Origin: Serripes groenlandicus
Taxonomy: Eukaryota > Mollusca > Bivalvia > Cardiida > Cardiidae
Reading direction: 5' to 3'
DNA length: 64,000 bases
NCBI GenBank assembly: GCA_031761405.1
Contig: JASEVX010000013.1
Location: 54,921,730-54,985,729, forward strand
The translations under genes and the position numbers were made by a program. Shown in pieces: positions 21,900-33,909 of this stretch (positions are counted from its first letter, which is position 1; every line of letters starts with the position of its first letter). Under the pieces are notes generated by a model. The model saw only the letters and a program-made list of their open reading frames with translations. It did no database searches and was not told the origin of the DNA.

Positions 21900-24800
21900 T
21901 GTAGCACTGAGTGTACAGAACCCAAAAGGGAAATATGGCTTGAGCCCTGCATATGTTATAAAACAGACCTCTATGCAGGGTATAAGTATTGAAAAGTATA
22001 TATACCCCGTAACAATAACTCCAAATTATAGACAATACAGTAAATATACAGAAATAAGTGTAGTTGTAGGGTGTTTGTTTAAAACCACAGAATGGGAAAT
22101 ATATGGCTTGAGCCCTGCATATGTTATATAACACTTGGACCTCAATGCAAGGTGTAAGTATTGAAAATTATATATATACCCCGCACCAATAACTCTATAT
22201 TATAGATAGTACAGTAAATATACAGAAATAAGTGTAGTTGTGGGGTGTTTGTTTAAAACCACAGAATGGGAAATATGGTTCGAGCCCTGCATATGTTATA
22301 TAACAGACATCAAACAGGGTATAAGTATTGAACATTGTAAATACTCCGCAACAATGAATCCAAAATGAAATTTTAGATAATACAGTAAATATACAGAAAT
22401 AAGAATAGTTGTGGGGCGTCTGTTTTAAACCTCAGAGTGGGATATATTTCTTGGGCCCCATGTATATAGACCCCGTGACAAGGTATAAGTATTGAAAATT
22501 ATATATACCCCGCAACAATGACTCCAAATTATAGATAATACAGGAAATATACAGAAATAAGTGTAGTAACTGTTGTGGGGTGTTTGTTTAAAACCACAGA
22601 ATGGGAAATATGGCTTGAGCCCTGCATATGTTATATAACAGAACTCAATGCAGGGTATAAGTATTGAAAAGTATATATACCCCGCAACAATAACTCCAAA
22701 TTATAGATAATACAGGAAATATACAGAAATAAGTGTAGTTGTGGGGTGTTTGTGTAAAACCACAGAATGGGAAATATATGGCTTGAGCCCTGCATATGCT
22801 TTATAACAGACCTCAATGCAGGGTATAAGTATTGCAATTTATATATACCCCGCAACAATTAAAAAGTCCAAATTATAGATAATACAGTAAACATAAAGAT
22901 ATAAGTATAGTTGTGGGGCGTCTGTTTTAAACCTCAGAGTGGGATATATTTCTTTGGCCCATGACTAGGTATAAGTATTGCAATTCATATATACCCCACA
23001 ACAATAACTCCAAATTATAGGTTATACTGTAAATATACAGAAATAAGTGTAGTTGCGGGGTGTTTGTTTAAAACCACAGAATGGGAAATATATGGCTTGA
23101 GCCCTGCATATGTTACATAACAGACCTCAATGCAGGGTATAAGTATTGCAATTTATATATACCCCACAACAATGACTCCAAATTATAGATAATACAGGAA
23201 ATATACAGAAATAAGTGTAGTTGCGGGGTGTTTGTTTAAATCCACAGAATGGGAAATATGGCTTGAGCCCTGCATATGTTATATAACAGAACTCAATGCA
23301 GGGTATAAGTATTGAAAAGTATATATACCCCGCAACAATAACTCCAAATTATAGATAATACAGGAAATATACAGAAATAAGTGTAGTTGTGGGGTGTTTG
23401 TGTAAAACCACAGAATGGGAAATATATGGCTTGAGCCCTGCATATGCTTTATAACAGACCTCAATGCAGGGTATAAGTATTGCAATTTATATATACCCCG
23501 CAACAATTAATAAGTCCAAATTATAGATAATACAGTAAACATACAGATATAAATATAGTTGTGGGGCGTCTGTTTTAAACCTCAGAGTGGGATATATTTC
23601 TTGGGCCCCATATATATAGACCCATGACAAGGTATAAGTATTGAAATTATATATACCCCACAACAATAACTCCAAATTAAAGGTCATACTGTAAATATAC
23701 AGAAATAAGTGCAGTTGCGGGGTGTTTGTTTTAAAACCACAGAATGGGAAATATGGCTTGAGCCCTGCATATGTTATATAGCAGACCTCAATGCAGGGTA
23801 AAAGTTTTGAAAATTATATATACACTGCAACAATAACTCCAAATTATAGATAATACAGTTAATATACAGAAATAAGTGTAGTTGCTGGGTGTTTGTTTAA
23901 ATTCACAGAATGAGAAATATGACTTGAGCCCTGCATATGTTACATAACAGACCTCAATGCAGGGTATAAGTATTGAAAATTATAAATATTCCTCAACAAT
24001 AAATCCAAATTATAGATAATACAGTAAATATACAGAAATAATTAAAGTTGTGGGGCGTCTGTTTTAAACCTCATAGTGGGATATATTTCTTGGGCCTCAT
24101 ATATATATAGACCCCATGACATGGTATAAGTATTGAAAATTATATATACCCCGCAACAATAACTCCAAATTAAAGATAATACAGTAAATATACAGAAATA
24201 GGTGTAGTTAAGGGGTGTTTGTTTAAAACCACAGAATAGGAAATATGGCTTGAGCCCTGCATTTGTTATATAACAGATCTCAATGCAGGGCATAAGTATT
24301 GAAAATTATATACACCCTGCAACAATAACTCCAAATTATAGATTATACAGGAAATATACAGAAATAAGTGTAGTTGAGGGGTGTTTGTTTAAAACCACAG
24401 AATGGGAAATATGGCTTGAGCCCTGCATTATGTTATATAATAGACCTCAATGCAGGGTAAAATTATTGTAATTTATATATACATGTACCACGCAACAATT
24501 AATAAGTCCAAATTATAGATAATACAGTAAACATACAGAAATAAGTATAGTTGTTGGGCATCTGTTTTAAACCTCAGAATGGGATAAATTTCTTGGGCTC
24601 CATGACAAGGTATAAGTATTGAAATTATATATACCCCGCAACAATTAATAAGTCCAAATTATAGATAATACAGTAAACATACAGAAATAAGTATAGTTGT
24701 GGGGCGTCTGTTTTAAACCTCAGAATGGGATAAATTTCTTGGGTCCCATGACAAGGTATAAGTATTGAAATTATATATACCCCGCAACAATAACTCTAAA

Positions 24801-25629
24801 TTATAAATAATACAAGAAAATATACAGAAATAAGTGTAGTTGCAAGATGTTTGTTTAAAACCACAGAATGGGAAATATGGCTTGAGCCCTGCATATGTTA
24901 TATAACAGACCTCAATGCAGGGTAAAAGTTTTGAAAATTATATATACACTGCAACAATAACTCCAAATTATAGATAATACAGTTAATATACAGAAATAAG
25001 TGTAGTTGCTGGGTGTTTGTTTAAATTCACAGAATGAGAAATATGGCTTGAGCCCTGCATATGTTATATAACAGACCTCAATGCAGGGTAAAAGTTTTGA
25101 AAATTATATATACACTGCAACAATAACTCCAAATTATAGATAATACAGTTAATATACAGAAATAAGTGTAGTTGCTGGGTGTTTGTTTAAATTCACAGAA
25201 TGAGAAATATGGCTTGAGCCCTGCATATGTTATATAACAGACCTCAATGCAGGGTAAAAGTTTTGAAAATTATATATACACTGCAACAATAACTCCAAAT
25301 TATAGATAATACAGTAAATATACAGAAATAAGTGTAGTTGCGGGGTGTTTGTTTAAACCAGTAAATGGGAAATATGGCTTGAGCCCTGCATATATTATAT
25401 AACAGAACTCAATGCAGGGTATAAGTATTGAAAATTATATATACCCCGCAACAATAAATCCAAAATATAGATAATACAGTTAATATACAGAAATAAGTAT
25501 AGTTGCTGGGTGTTTGTTTAAACCAGTGAATGGGAAATATGGCTTGAGCCCTGCATATGTTATATAACAGACCTCAATGCAGGGTGTAAGTATTGAAAAT
25601 TATAAATATTCCGCAACAATAAATCCAAA
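21900..25629. repeat. Satellite, 165-175 bp, two monomer types (family VI), part 1
   Basis: About 22 monomers. Type a: GAGCCCTGCATATGTTATAT...CTCAATGCAGGGTATAAGT, then CCCCGCAACAATAACTCC, AATTATAGATAATACAG and GTGTTTGTTTAAAACCACAG. Type b replaces the last and first blocks with GGGGCGTCTGTTTTAAACC and CTTGGGCCCCATA...CATGACAAGGTATAAG. The CCCTGCA...TGCAGGG pair can form a stem. Stretches of over 200 bp around 22631-22858 and 23279-23506 look identical (648-bp offset), as do monomers near 24940 and 25115, so amplification is recent. Confidence 0.95.
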
Positions 25630-26744
25630 CTAGAAATATCACTGAAGATGATAAATACCCCCAAAACAGCACCTTGACTCAAAATATGGTTTACGACCGA
25701 CCAACAAAAGGGCCATAACTCTGTAAACAAGAAAAAGTAACAAAGGGCAATAACTCTGTATTTAGATTAAATAGAGTTATAGTTTCTGTACACTGCACTT
25801 TCTCTCAATGTGTTGTATCATCCTATGAAGTTTTATTAAATTCCAACAATTAGTTTTAAAGTTATGCTCCGGACAAGACTCTACGAATATGAAAAAGTAA
25901 CAAACGGCAATAACTCTGTCATTATGTAAAGTAGAGTTATGTTTCTTGTACACTGCACTTCCTCTGATTATGCTCTACCATTATATGTAGTTTTATTAGA
26001 TTCCATCTATTAGTTATTAAGTAATTCTACGGACAAGAAAAAGTAACAAAGGGCAATAACTCTGTATTTAGATAAAATAGAGTTATGGTTCCTGTACACC
26101 GCACTTCCTCTCAATGTGTTGTATCATCCTATGAAGTTTAATTAAATTCCAACAATTTGTTTTAAAGTTATGCTCTGGACAAGACTCTACAAATAAGAAA
26201 AAGTAACAAAGGGCAATAACTCTGTAATTATGTAAATTAGAGTTATGGTTCTTGTACACTGCACTTCCTCTGATTATGCTCTACCATTGTATGCAGTTTT
26301 ATTAGATTCCATCTGTTAGTTATTAAGTAATTCTCCGGACAAGAAAAAGTAACAAAGGGCAATAACTCGGTATTTAGATTAAATAGAGTTATGGTTCCTG
26401 TACACTGCACTTCCTCTCAATGTGTGGTATCATCCTATGAAGTTTTAATAAATTCCAAGAATCAGTTTTAAAGTTATGCTCCGGACAAGACTCTACGAAT
26501 AAGAAAAAGTAACAAAGGGCAATAACTTTGTATTTAGATAAAATAGAGTTATGGTTCCTGTACACCGCACTTCCTCTCAATGTGTTGTATCATCCTATGA
26601 AGTTTCGTTCAAATCCTATGTTGCATTGTTAAGATATGGTCCGGACAAAATATGGCTTCCGACCGACCGACCGACATACCGACCGACCGACCGACACAGT
26701 GACTCCTATATACCCCCCCAAAACTTTGTTTTTTGGGGGTATAA
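25630..26744 (+). mobile_element. Tandem-core element (family V) inserted in the satellite
   Basis: The 1115-bp insertion has a core alternating about 155-bp monomers with AAAAGTAACAAAGGGCAATA, AGAGTTATGGTTCCTGTACA and GCACTTCCTCTCAATGTG. A linker GACCGACCGACCGACATACC follows, then a 3' stem CCCCCCAAAAC...TTTTGGGGGT with ATAA. Removing it rejoins AATCCAAA and TTATAGATAATAC, exactly the satellite consensus, so insertion was between A and T with no duplication. Confidence 0.85.
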
Positions 26745-27019
26745 TTATAGATAATACAGTAAATATACAGAAATAAGTATACTTGCGAGGGTTTGTTTAA
26801 AACCACAGAATGGGAAATATGGCTTGATCCCTGCATATGTTACATAACAGACCTCAATGCGCGGTATAAGTTTTTTAATTTATATATACCACTCAACAAT
26901 AACTCCAAATTATAGATAATACAGTAAATATATACAGAAATAAGTGTAGTTGCGGGGTGTCTGTTTTAAACCTCAGAGTGGGATATATTTCTTGGGCCCC
27001 ATATAAATAGACCCCATGA
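26745..27019. repeat. Family VI satellite, part 2
   Basis: The satellite resumes after the family V insertion with TTATAGATAATACAGTAAAT. It runs to a type-b monomer cut at CCATGA by the long-TIR element. Confidence 0.9.
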
Positions 27020-27669
27020 TATGGAACGCCTCAACTATCTTATAATGACGATTATTATTGTATTGTGTGCACCCTTTATTTATTAATTTATTATGTTGTG
27101 TATAATTATGCTTTATTATGCTGTGTACATACTTCATTATGTCATGTAAATACTTCATTATGTTGTGTACATGCTTTATTATGTTGAGTACAAACTTTAT
27201 TATGTCATGAACATACTGTATTATGTTCTGTACATACTTCATTATGTCATGTACATACTTTATTATGACGATTATTATTATATTGTGTGCACCCTTTATT
27301 ATGTTGTGTACATGCTTTATTATGCTATGTACATATTTCATAATGTCATGTACATACTTTATTATGCTGTGTACATGCTTTATTATATCATGTACATACT
27401 ATATTATGTTCTGTACATACTTCTGTATTATGTTCTTTACATACTGCATCTTGTTGTGTACATACTTTATTATTGTGTGTACGTATTTTATTATGGCATG
27501 TACATACTGTATTTTGTTGTGTGATTTGTTTTATTGTGATATGTACCCTTTTTGTTATGCTATGTACAAACTGTATTTCGTTATGTAGGAAGTTTATTAT
27601 GATGACGCGGACAATATTTACGGGTAGAATTTCAAGATGCACCGTCAACAAACGGCATATGCGCAGTGT

Positions 27670-27810
27670 CTGGCGATCGATAAACAATTTCTCCTTTTGC
27701 AAAAATGTTTTCATCTTTATCTAATTATTGTTCTTTCATTTATAGAGTTTCCATAGTTAAATGTTTTAAAGCTTTCTGCTGCAGATTTGCTGTATGTGAA
27801 ATGGCTAAAC
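27670..27810. mobile_element. Decayed TTAA-MITE core inside the 4.2-kb element
   Basis: AAACAATTTCTCCTTTTGCA and AATGTTTTCATC, then GCTTTCTGCTGCAGATTTGC, follow the order of the palindromic family. The ends are eroded. Confidence 0.4.
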
Positions 27811-27935
27811 AGGTTTACTAATTTTACATTAAAACTAATATCATTAAACGGAAAACATCATAAATTGTTTGTGTCTAGAATAATATGACATTGAATTTAA
27901 CTTTAATTAAATAAACAATACGTCATTTTACTAAA

Positions 27936-30557
27936 ACAAGAGGCCCTGGATCGCTCACCTAAATGTCAACAAAATATTCCTTAAATTTGTGCTGGTGACC
28001 TAGTTTTTGACCGAACATGACCCAGTTTCAAACATGGCCTAGATAGCACTAAGACAAACATTCTAAAAAAGTTTCAACATGCTCAAGCCAAAAATGTGGC
28101 TTTTAGAGTGTAAACAAGATTTTCCTTAAATTTGACCTAGTGACCTAGTTTTTGACTGGACATGACCCCGTTTCAAACTTGGCCTATATATCCGTAAGAC
28201 AAACATTCTGACAAAGTTTCAACATGCTCAAGCCAAAAATGTGGCTTCCAGAGTGTTTACAAGAATTTCCTTAAATTTGACTTAGTGACCTTGCTTATAA
28301 CCGGATATGACCCAGTTTCGAACTTGACCTAGATATCACTAAGACAAACATTCTGACATAGATTCAACATGCTCAATCCAAAAAATTAGCTTCCAGAGTG
28401 TTAACAAGATTTTTCTTAAATTTATCCTAGTGACCTAGTTTTTGACCAGACAAGACCCAGTTTCGAACTTCACCTAGATATCACTAAGACAAACATTCTG
28501 ACAAAGTTTCAACATGCGCTCAATCCAAAAGTATAGTTTCCAGAGTGTTAACAAGATTTTCCTTAAATTTGACCTAGTGACCTAGTTTTTGACCGGACAT
28601 GACCCAGTTTCGAACTTGACCGACATTTCATGGAGACAAATGTTCTGACAAACTTTCATGGTGATTGGATGCAAAATGCATCACTTAGACCAACATTCTG
28701 ACCAAGTTTCAACATGCTCAAGCAAAACAAGAGGGCCAAGATGGCCCTAAATCGATCACCTAGCTTTATAAAACTTCAAGTTTTCAAAGTTGTTACCCTT
28801 ACATAATAAGGAAAGTAAGCTCTGGATCAAAAATATTTGAACAATCTTTGTAGTGGGTGCCCCAAGGAACATCTGTGCAAAATTATTTTCAAATTAGGCC
28901 TGTACATTTGTACAAGAAGATTGTTCAAGTTTAAACAATGGACATATAAGGAAAATAAGCTCCGCCCCCCCCCCCCCCCCCCCCCCCTGGTGGCCATATT
29001 TTTCAACGGATCGAAAATATTTGAACAATCTTGATAGAGGGTACCTCAAGGAACATCTGTGCAAAATGATTTTTAAATTAGGCAAGTACTTTTGGACAAG
29101 AAGATTATTAAGTTTTAACAATGCACATAGAAGGAAAATAAGCTCCGCCCCCTGGCGGCCATGAACAAGCTTGGTTGAGGAGGGTACCTCACGGAACATC
29201 TGTGCAAGATAATTTTTAAATCAGGCCAGTACTTTTGGACAAGAAGATTTTTTAAGTTTTAACAAGGCTCATATAAGGAAAATAAGCTCCGCCCCCTGGC
29301 GGCCATGTTTTTCAACGGATCAAAAATATTTGAACAATCTTGATAGAGGGTACCTCAAGGAACATCTGTGCAAAATCATTTTTAAATCGGGCCAGTACTT
29401 TTGGACAAGAAGATTTTTTAAATTTTAACAATGCACAAAGATTATAAAATAAACTCCGCCCCCTGGCGGCCATGTTTTTCAACGGATCGAAGATATTTGA
29501 ACAATCTTGGTAGAGGGTACCTCAAGGAACATCTGTGTAAAATAATTTTTAAATCAGGCCAGTACTTTTGGACAAGAAGATTTTTTAAGTTTTAACAAGG
29601 CTCATATAAGGAAAATAAGCTCCGCCCCCTGGCGGCCATGTTTTTCAACGTATCGGAAATATTTGAACAATCTTGGTAGAAGGTACCTCAAGGAACATTT
29701 GTGCAAAATTATTTTTAAATCGGGCCAGTACTTTTGGACAAGAAGATTTTTTAAGTTTTAACAAGACTCATACAAGGAAAATAAGCCCCGCCCCCTGGTG
29801 GCCATGTTTTTCAACGGATCGGAAAAATTTGAACAATCTTGGAAGAGGGTACCCAAAGGAACATTTGTGCAAAATATTTTTCAAATTGGGCCTGTACTTT
29901 TTGACAAGAAGATTTTTTAAGATTTGGCAATTTTCCCCTTTTATGATGCCGCAGCAACCAAAGTTCTCGATGGAATTTAAATCTTTGAACAATTTTGAAA
30001 GAGGTTCACCAAAGGAACATTCCTGTGAAGTTTGGTTGAAATTAGTCATGTGGTTAAGGAGGAGATGATCTAAATGTCTAAATGTTAACGCCGGACGCCG
30101 ACGGACGGACAAAAAGTGATCAGAATAGCTCACCTTGAGCCTTTGGCTCTAGGTGATCTAAAAATGTGGGTTCCAGAGAGTTAACAAGATTTTCCTTAAA
30201 TTTGACCTAGTGGCCTAGTTTTTGACCGGACATGACCCAGTTTCAAACTTGACCTAGATATCACTAAGACAAACATTCTGACAAAGTTTCAACATGCTCC
30301 ATCGAAAAATAAAGCTTCAAGAGTGTTAACAAGATTTTCCTTAAATTTGACCTAGTTTTTGAATGAACATGACCCAGTTTCGAACTTGTCCGACATTTCA
30401 TGGAGACGAATGTTCTGACAAACTTTCATGGTGATTGGATGCAAAATGTAGCCTCTAGAGTGTTAACAAGGGTAAATGTTGACGACGCACGGCGGACAGA
30501 CGCCGGACAAAATGTGATCCCAATAGCTCACCTTGCACTTTGTGCATAGTTGAGCTA
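27936..30557 (+). mobile_element. Hairpin-ended type I element, split by a nested type III element
   Basis: The head is a shortened ACAAGAGGCCCTGGATCGCT. Type I monomers (GACCTAGTGACCTAGTTTTT; ACAAACATTCTGACAAAG) run to 28726 and resume at 30161 with AAAATGTGGGTTCCAGAG. The end is GCTCACCTTGCACTTTGTGC and ATAGTTGAGCTA. It sits wholly inside the 4.2-kb element. Confidence 0.85.
28727..30160 (+). mobile_element. Nested hairpin-ended element, core type III
   Basis: The head ACAAGAGGGCCAAGATGGCC is followed by six to seven monomers of about 160-190 bp with GAAAATAAGCTCCGCCCCCT, CATGTTTTTCAACGGATCG, GAACAATCTTGGTAGAGGGT and CAGTACTTTTGGACAAGAAG. The last part has ATTTGGCAATTTTCCCCTTT and a CGCCGACGGACGGAC linker. 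The 3' stem is CACCTTGAGCC...GGCTCTAGGTGATCTA. Removing it rejoins the type I monomer CAAGC(A)nATGTGGGTTCC. A poly-C run of 26 lies at 28965-28986 and beyond, in one CTCCGCCCCC block. Confidence 0.85.
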
Positions 30558-31253
30558 AAAAGTCAATGTTTAGTGTAAATTCTACCAGCGTTAAACCAGC
30601 GCGGGTCACCCATCCACGCACTAACCGCGATCTACGTTGCTTAACTTTAAGAAAAGGTCAACCACTTTACCAACTTCGCTATAAATGCCGATTTCTCAAT
30701 CAATTTGTAGAAGTGCTATTCATACCTATGTTTTTTTTTTATGTGCACCTTGGAATTCCCCCCGTTTGTGTTATCCGTGTCATCATCATAATAAACTTCC
30801 TTCATCACGAAATTCAGTTTGTACATATAGCATAACAAAGAGTGTGCATACCGTAATAAAGTATGTACATGACATAATAAAGTATGTATATAAACAAGAT
30901 GCAGTATGTACACAACGTTATACAGTATGTACATGACACAATAAAGTATGTACACAACATAATACAGTATGTACACAACATATTTACAGTATTTACATGA
31001 CAAAATTAAGTATGTACACAGCATAATAAAGCATGTAATTACCATAATAAAGTATGTACATGAGATAATAAAGTATTTACACAACAAGATGCAGTATGTA
31101 CAGAACATGATACAGTATGTACATGAGATAATAAAGTTTGTACTCAACATAATACAGTATGTACATGACATAATGAAGTATGTACACAACATAATAAAGG
31201 GTGCACACAATATAATAATAATCGTCATTATAAGACAGTTGAGGCGTTCCATA

Positions 31254-32607
31254 CCATGACAAGGTATAAGTATTGAAATTATATATACTCCGCAACAATA
31301 ACTCTAAATTATAGATAATACAGTAAATATACAGAAATAAGTATAGTTGTGGGGCGTCTATTTTAAACCTCAGAGTGGGATATATTTCTTGGGCCCAATA
31401 TATAGACCCCATAGAAAGGTATAAGTATTGAAATTATATATACCCCGCAACAGTAACTCTAAATTATAGATAATACAAGAAAATATACAGAAATAAGTGT
31501 AGTTGCGAGATGTTTGTTTAAAACCACAGAATGGGAAATTTGGCTTGAGCCCTGCATATTTTGTATAACAGTCCTCAATGCAGGGTATAAGTTTTGAAAA
31601 TTATATATACCCCGCAACAATAACTCCAAATTATAGATAATACAGTAAATATACAGAAATAAGTGTAGTTGCTAGGTGTTTGTTTAAAACCACAGAATGG
31701 GAAATATGGCTTCAGCCCTGCATATGTTTTATAACAGACCTCAATGCAGGGTATAAGTATTGGAATTATTAATACCCTGCAACAATAACTCCAAATTATA
31801 GATAATACAGTAAATATACAGAAATAAGTGTAGTTGCGGGGTTGTTTGATTAAAACCACAGAATGGGAAATATGGCTTGAGCCCTGCATATGTTATATAA
31901 CAGACCTCAATGCAGGGTATAAGTATTGAAAATTATATACACTGCAACAGTAACTCCAAATTATAGATACATGTACCGGTAATACAGTAAATATACAGAA
32001 ATAAGTGTAGTTGCGGGGTGTTTGTTTAAACCAGTAAATGGGAAATATGGCTTGAGCCCTGCATATGTTATATAACAGACCTCAATGCAGGGTATAAGTA
32101 TTGAAAATTATATATACCCCGCAACAATAACTCTAAATTATTGATAATACAGTAAATATACAGAAATAAGTGTAGTTGTGGGTTGTTTGTGTAAAACCAC
32201 AGAATGGAAAATATGGTTTGATCCCTGCATATGTTATATAACAGACCTCAATGCAGAGTAAAAGTATTGAAAATTATAAATATTCCGCAACGATAAATCC
32301 AAATTATAGATCTATAATACAGTTAATATACAGAAATAAGTGTAGTTGAGGGGAGTTTGTTTAAAACCACAGAATGGGAAATATGGCTTGAGCCCTGCAT
32401 ATGTTATATAACAGACCTCAATGCAGGGTATAAGTATTGAAAATTATATATACCCCGCAACAATTTACATTAAGTCCAAATTATAGATAATACAGTAAAT
32501 ATAAAGAAATAAATATAGAACTTTGTGGGGCGTCTGTTTTAAACCTCAGAGTGGGATATATTTCTTAGGCCCCATTCATATAGACCCCATGACAGGGTAT
32601 AAGTATT
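31254..32607. repeat. Family VI satellite, part 3
   Basis: Satellite monomers of both types continue after the 4.2-kb element up to 32607, where the sequence switches to a type II element. One monomer near 31965 has a small TACATGTACCGG insertion. Confidence 0.9.
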
Positions 32608-32896
32608 TAAAATTATTTGAAAATCGGCCTGACACTTTTGGATGAGAAGATTTTTCACAAAAGCCATATAATGCAAAATAGTCTGCCCCACACCCCGTCC
32701 CCCTGGTGGCCATTTTTCGACCAATCAACATGGCTTGAAGGAATCTGATAGAGGGTCATCCAAGGAACATTTCTACAAAATTCTTTGAGAGGATGCTTTC
32801 TGTGAAGTTTCATCTTAATTGACCCACTGGATACTGAGGAGAAAAAGTTGACGGATGACGGAGGCGATCACAATAACTCACCTTGAGTAAAGCTCA
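32608..32896 (+). mobile_element. 5'-truncated type II element fused to the satellite
   Basis: It starts in mid-monomer at AAAATTATTTGAAAATCGGC and continues through GGAATCTGATAGAGGGTCA to the linker and the hairpin CTCACCTTGAG...GCTCAGGTGAGCTA. The satellite reads GTATAAGTAT(T)GAAAATTATAT at the same point, so the switch is at a shared AAAATTAT. Confidence 0.8.
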
Positions 32897-33004
32897 GGTG
32901 AGCTAAAAATAACATGTATAGTTTTTACATTTCAGTGATATTATAAACATAGTACGTTAATTTAGTGATATTGTAAATATAGTACATTGATTTAAATCTG
33001 ACAG

Positions 33005-33891
33005 TGATTTAAATATTGGCATTACATTTTTAAAGGAGAAGATTTTTTAAAAAGGTGCCACTATAGCCATATAATATAAAGTTAACCAAAAATCATTTCT
33101 ACAAAATTATTTGAGAATTGACCAGCCTCTTTCAGAGAAGTTTTTTTAATTCTCCACTTTAACCATACAAGGCAAAACACCTCAGTGGCAGCCATGTTTT
33201 TTGACCAGTCAACTTGGCAATTTTTGGAGGAAAAGATTTGTTCACTGAAGCCATATAAGGCAAAATAGCAAAATAGCCTCACCCTGTGGTGGCCATGTTT
33301 TTGGACCAATCAACAAGGCTTTAAGGAATCTGATTGTTGGTCACCTTTGGAACATTTCTATAAGATTATTTGAAAATCTGTCTGACACTTTTGTCGGAGA
33401 AGATTTTTTAAGTTTTCACTTTAACCATAAAAGCCCTCCCCCTATATAAGCGGCCATGTTTTTCGACCAATCAACATGGCTTGAAGGAATCTGATAGAGG
33501 GTTATCCAAGGAACATTTCAACAAAATCATTTGAAAACCTGCCAACCAGTTTGGGCGATATAAAATTCTAAAACAAAATTGTTTTGTTGCCATGGAAACC
33601 ACAATTTTGCATGGATTCCAACATTTTTAAGGAATTCTGGTGAGGACATTGAGAGGATGCTTTCTGTGAAGTTTCATCCAAGTTGACCCACTGGTTACAG
33701 AGGAGAAAATGTTGACGGATGTATGCACGTCCCGCCCCATGATTTCAATTCGGTGTTCATGCTATATATCTAAACAAAAACTTTATTAAAAAAGAATAGA
33801 TCACCTTGAGCCTTTGGGGCAGGTGATCTAATAAGACGGACGACGGACAAAAGGCGATCACAATAACTCGCCTTGAAGCTCAGGTGAGCTA
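33005..33891 (+). mobile_element. Diverged type II element with a double 3' end
   Basis: Four eroded type II monomers (GCCATGTTTTTCGACCAATC; TTGCCATGGAAACCACAATT) end in a linker interrupted at about 33718-33831 by a segment. That segment carries its own type III-like hairpin GATCACCTTGAGCC...GGGCAGGTGATCTA. The original type II end GCTCAGGTGAGCTA follows at 33891. Confidence 0.65.
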
Positions 33892-33909
33892 AAAACAAGC
33901 ACATACAGA

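Larger units (their letters stand above)
27020..31253. mobile_element. 4.2-kb element with long tandem-repeat inverted arms
   Basis: Left arm about 27020-27640, right arm about 30741-31253. Both start TATGGAACGCCTCAACT from outside, continue CTTATAATGACGATTATTAT and TGTGTGCACCC, then 21-bp repeats of the TATTATGTCATGTACATACT kind. Both end inside with GGAAGTTTATTATGATGA and a GAATT(T/C)CAAG(A/G)TGCA block. CCATGA flanks both sides (27014-27019, 31254-31259); removing one copy restores the satellite monomer GACCCCATGACAAGGTATAA. The 6-bp duplication with long arms is compatible with Polinton- or Dada-class enzymes or Foldback-type elements; the superfamily is not settled. No transposase remains inside. 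Confidence 0.85.

Noticed and set aside
22631..23506. Two identical 75-codon frames 648 bp apart
   Set aside because: Identity comes from a recent duplication of satellite monomers; the frames include no known domain.
26973..31259. Tyr/Ile/Met-rich frames of 110-178 codons on both strands
   Set aside because: They are translations of the 21-bp tandem repeats in the arms of the 4.2-kb element, mirrored on the two strands.
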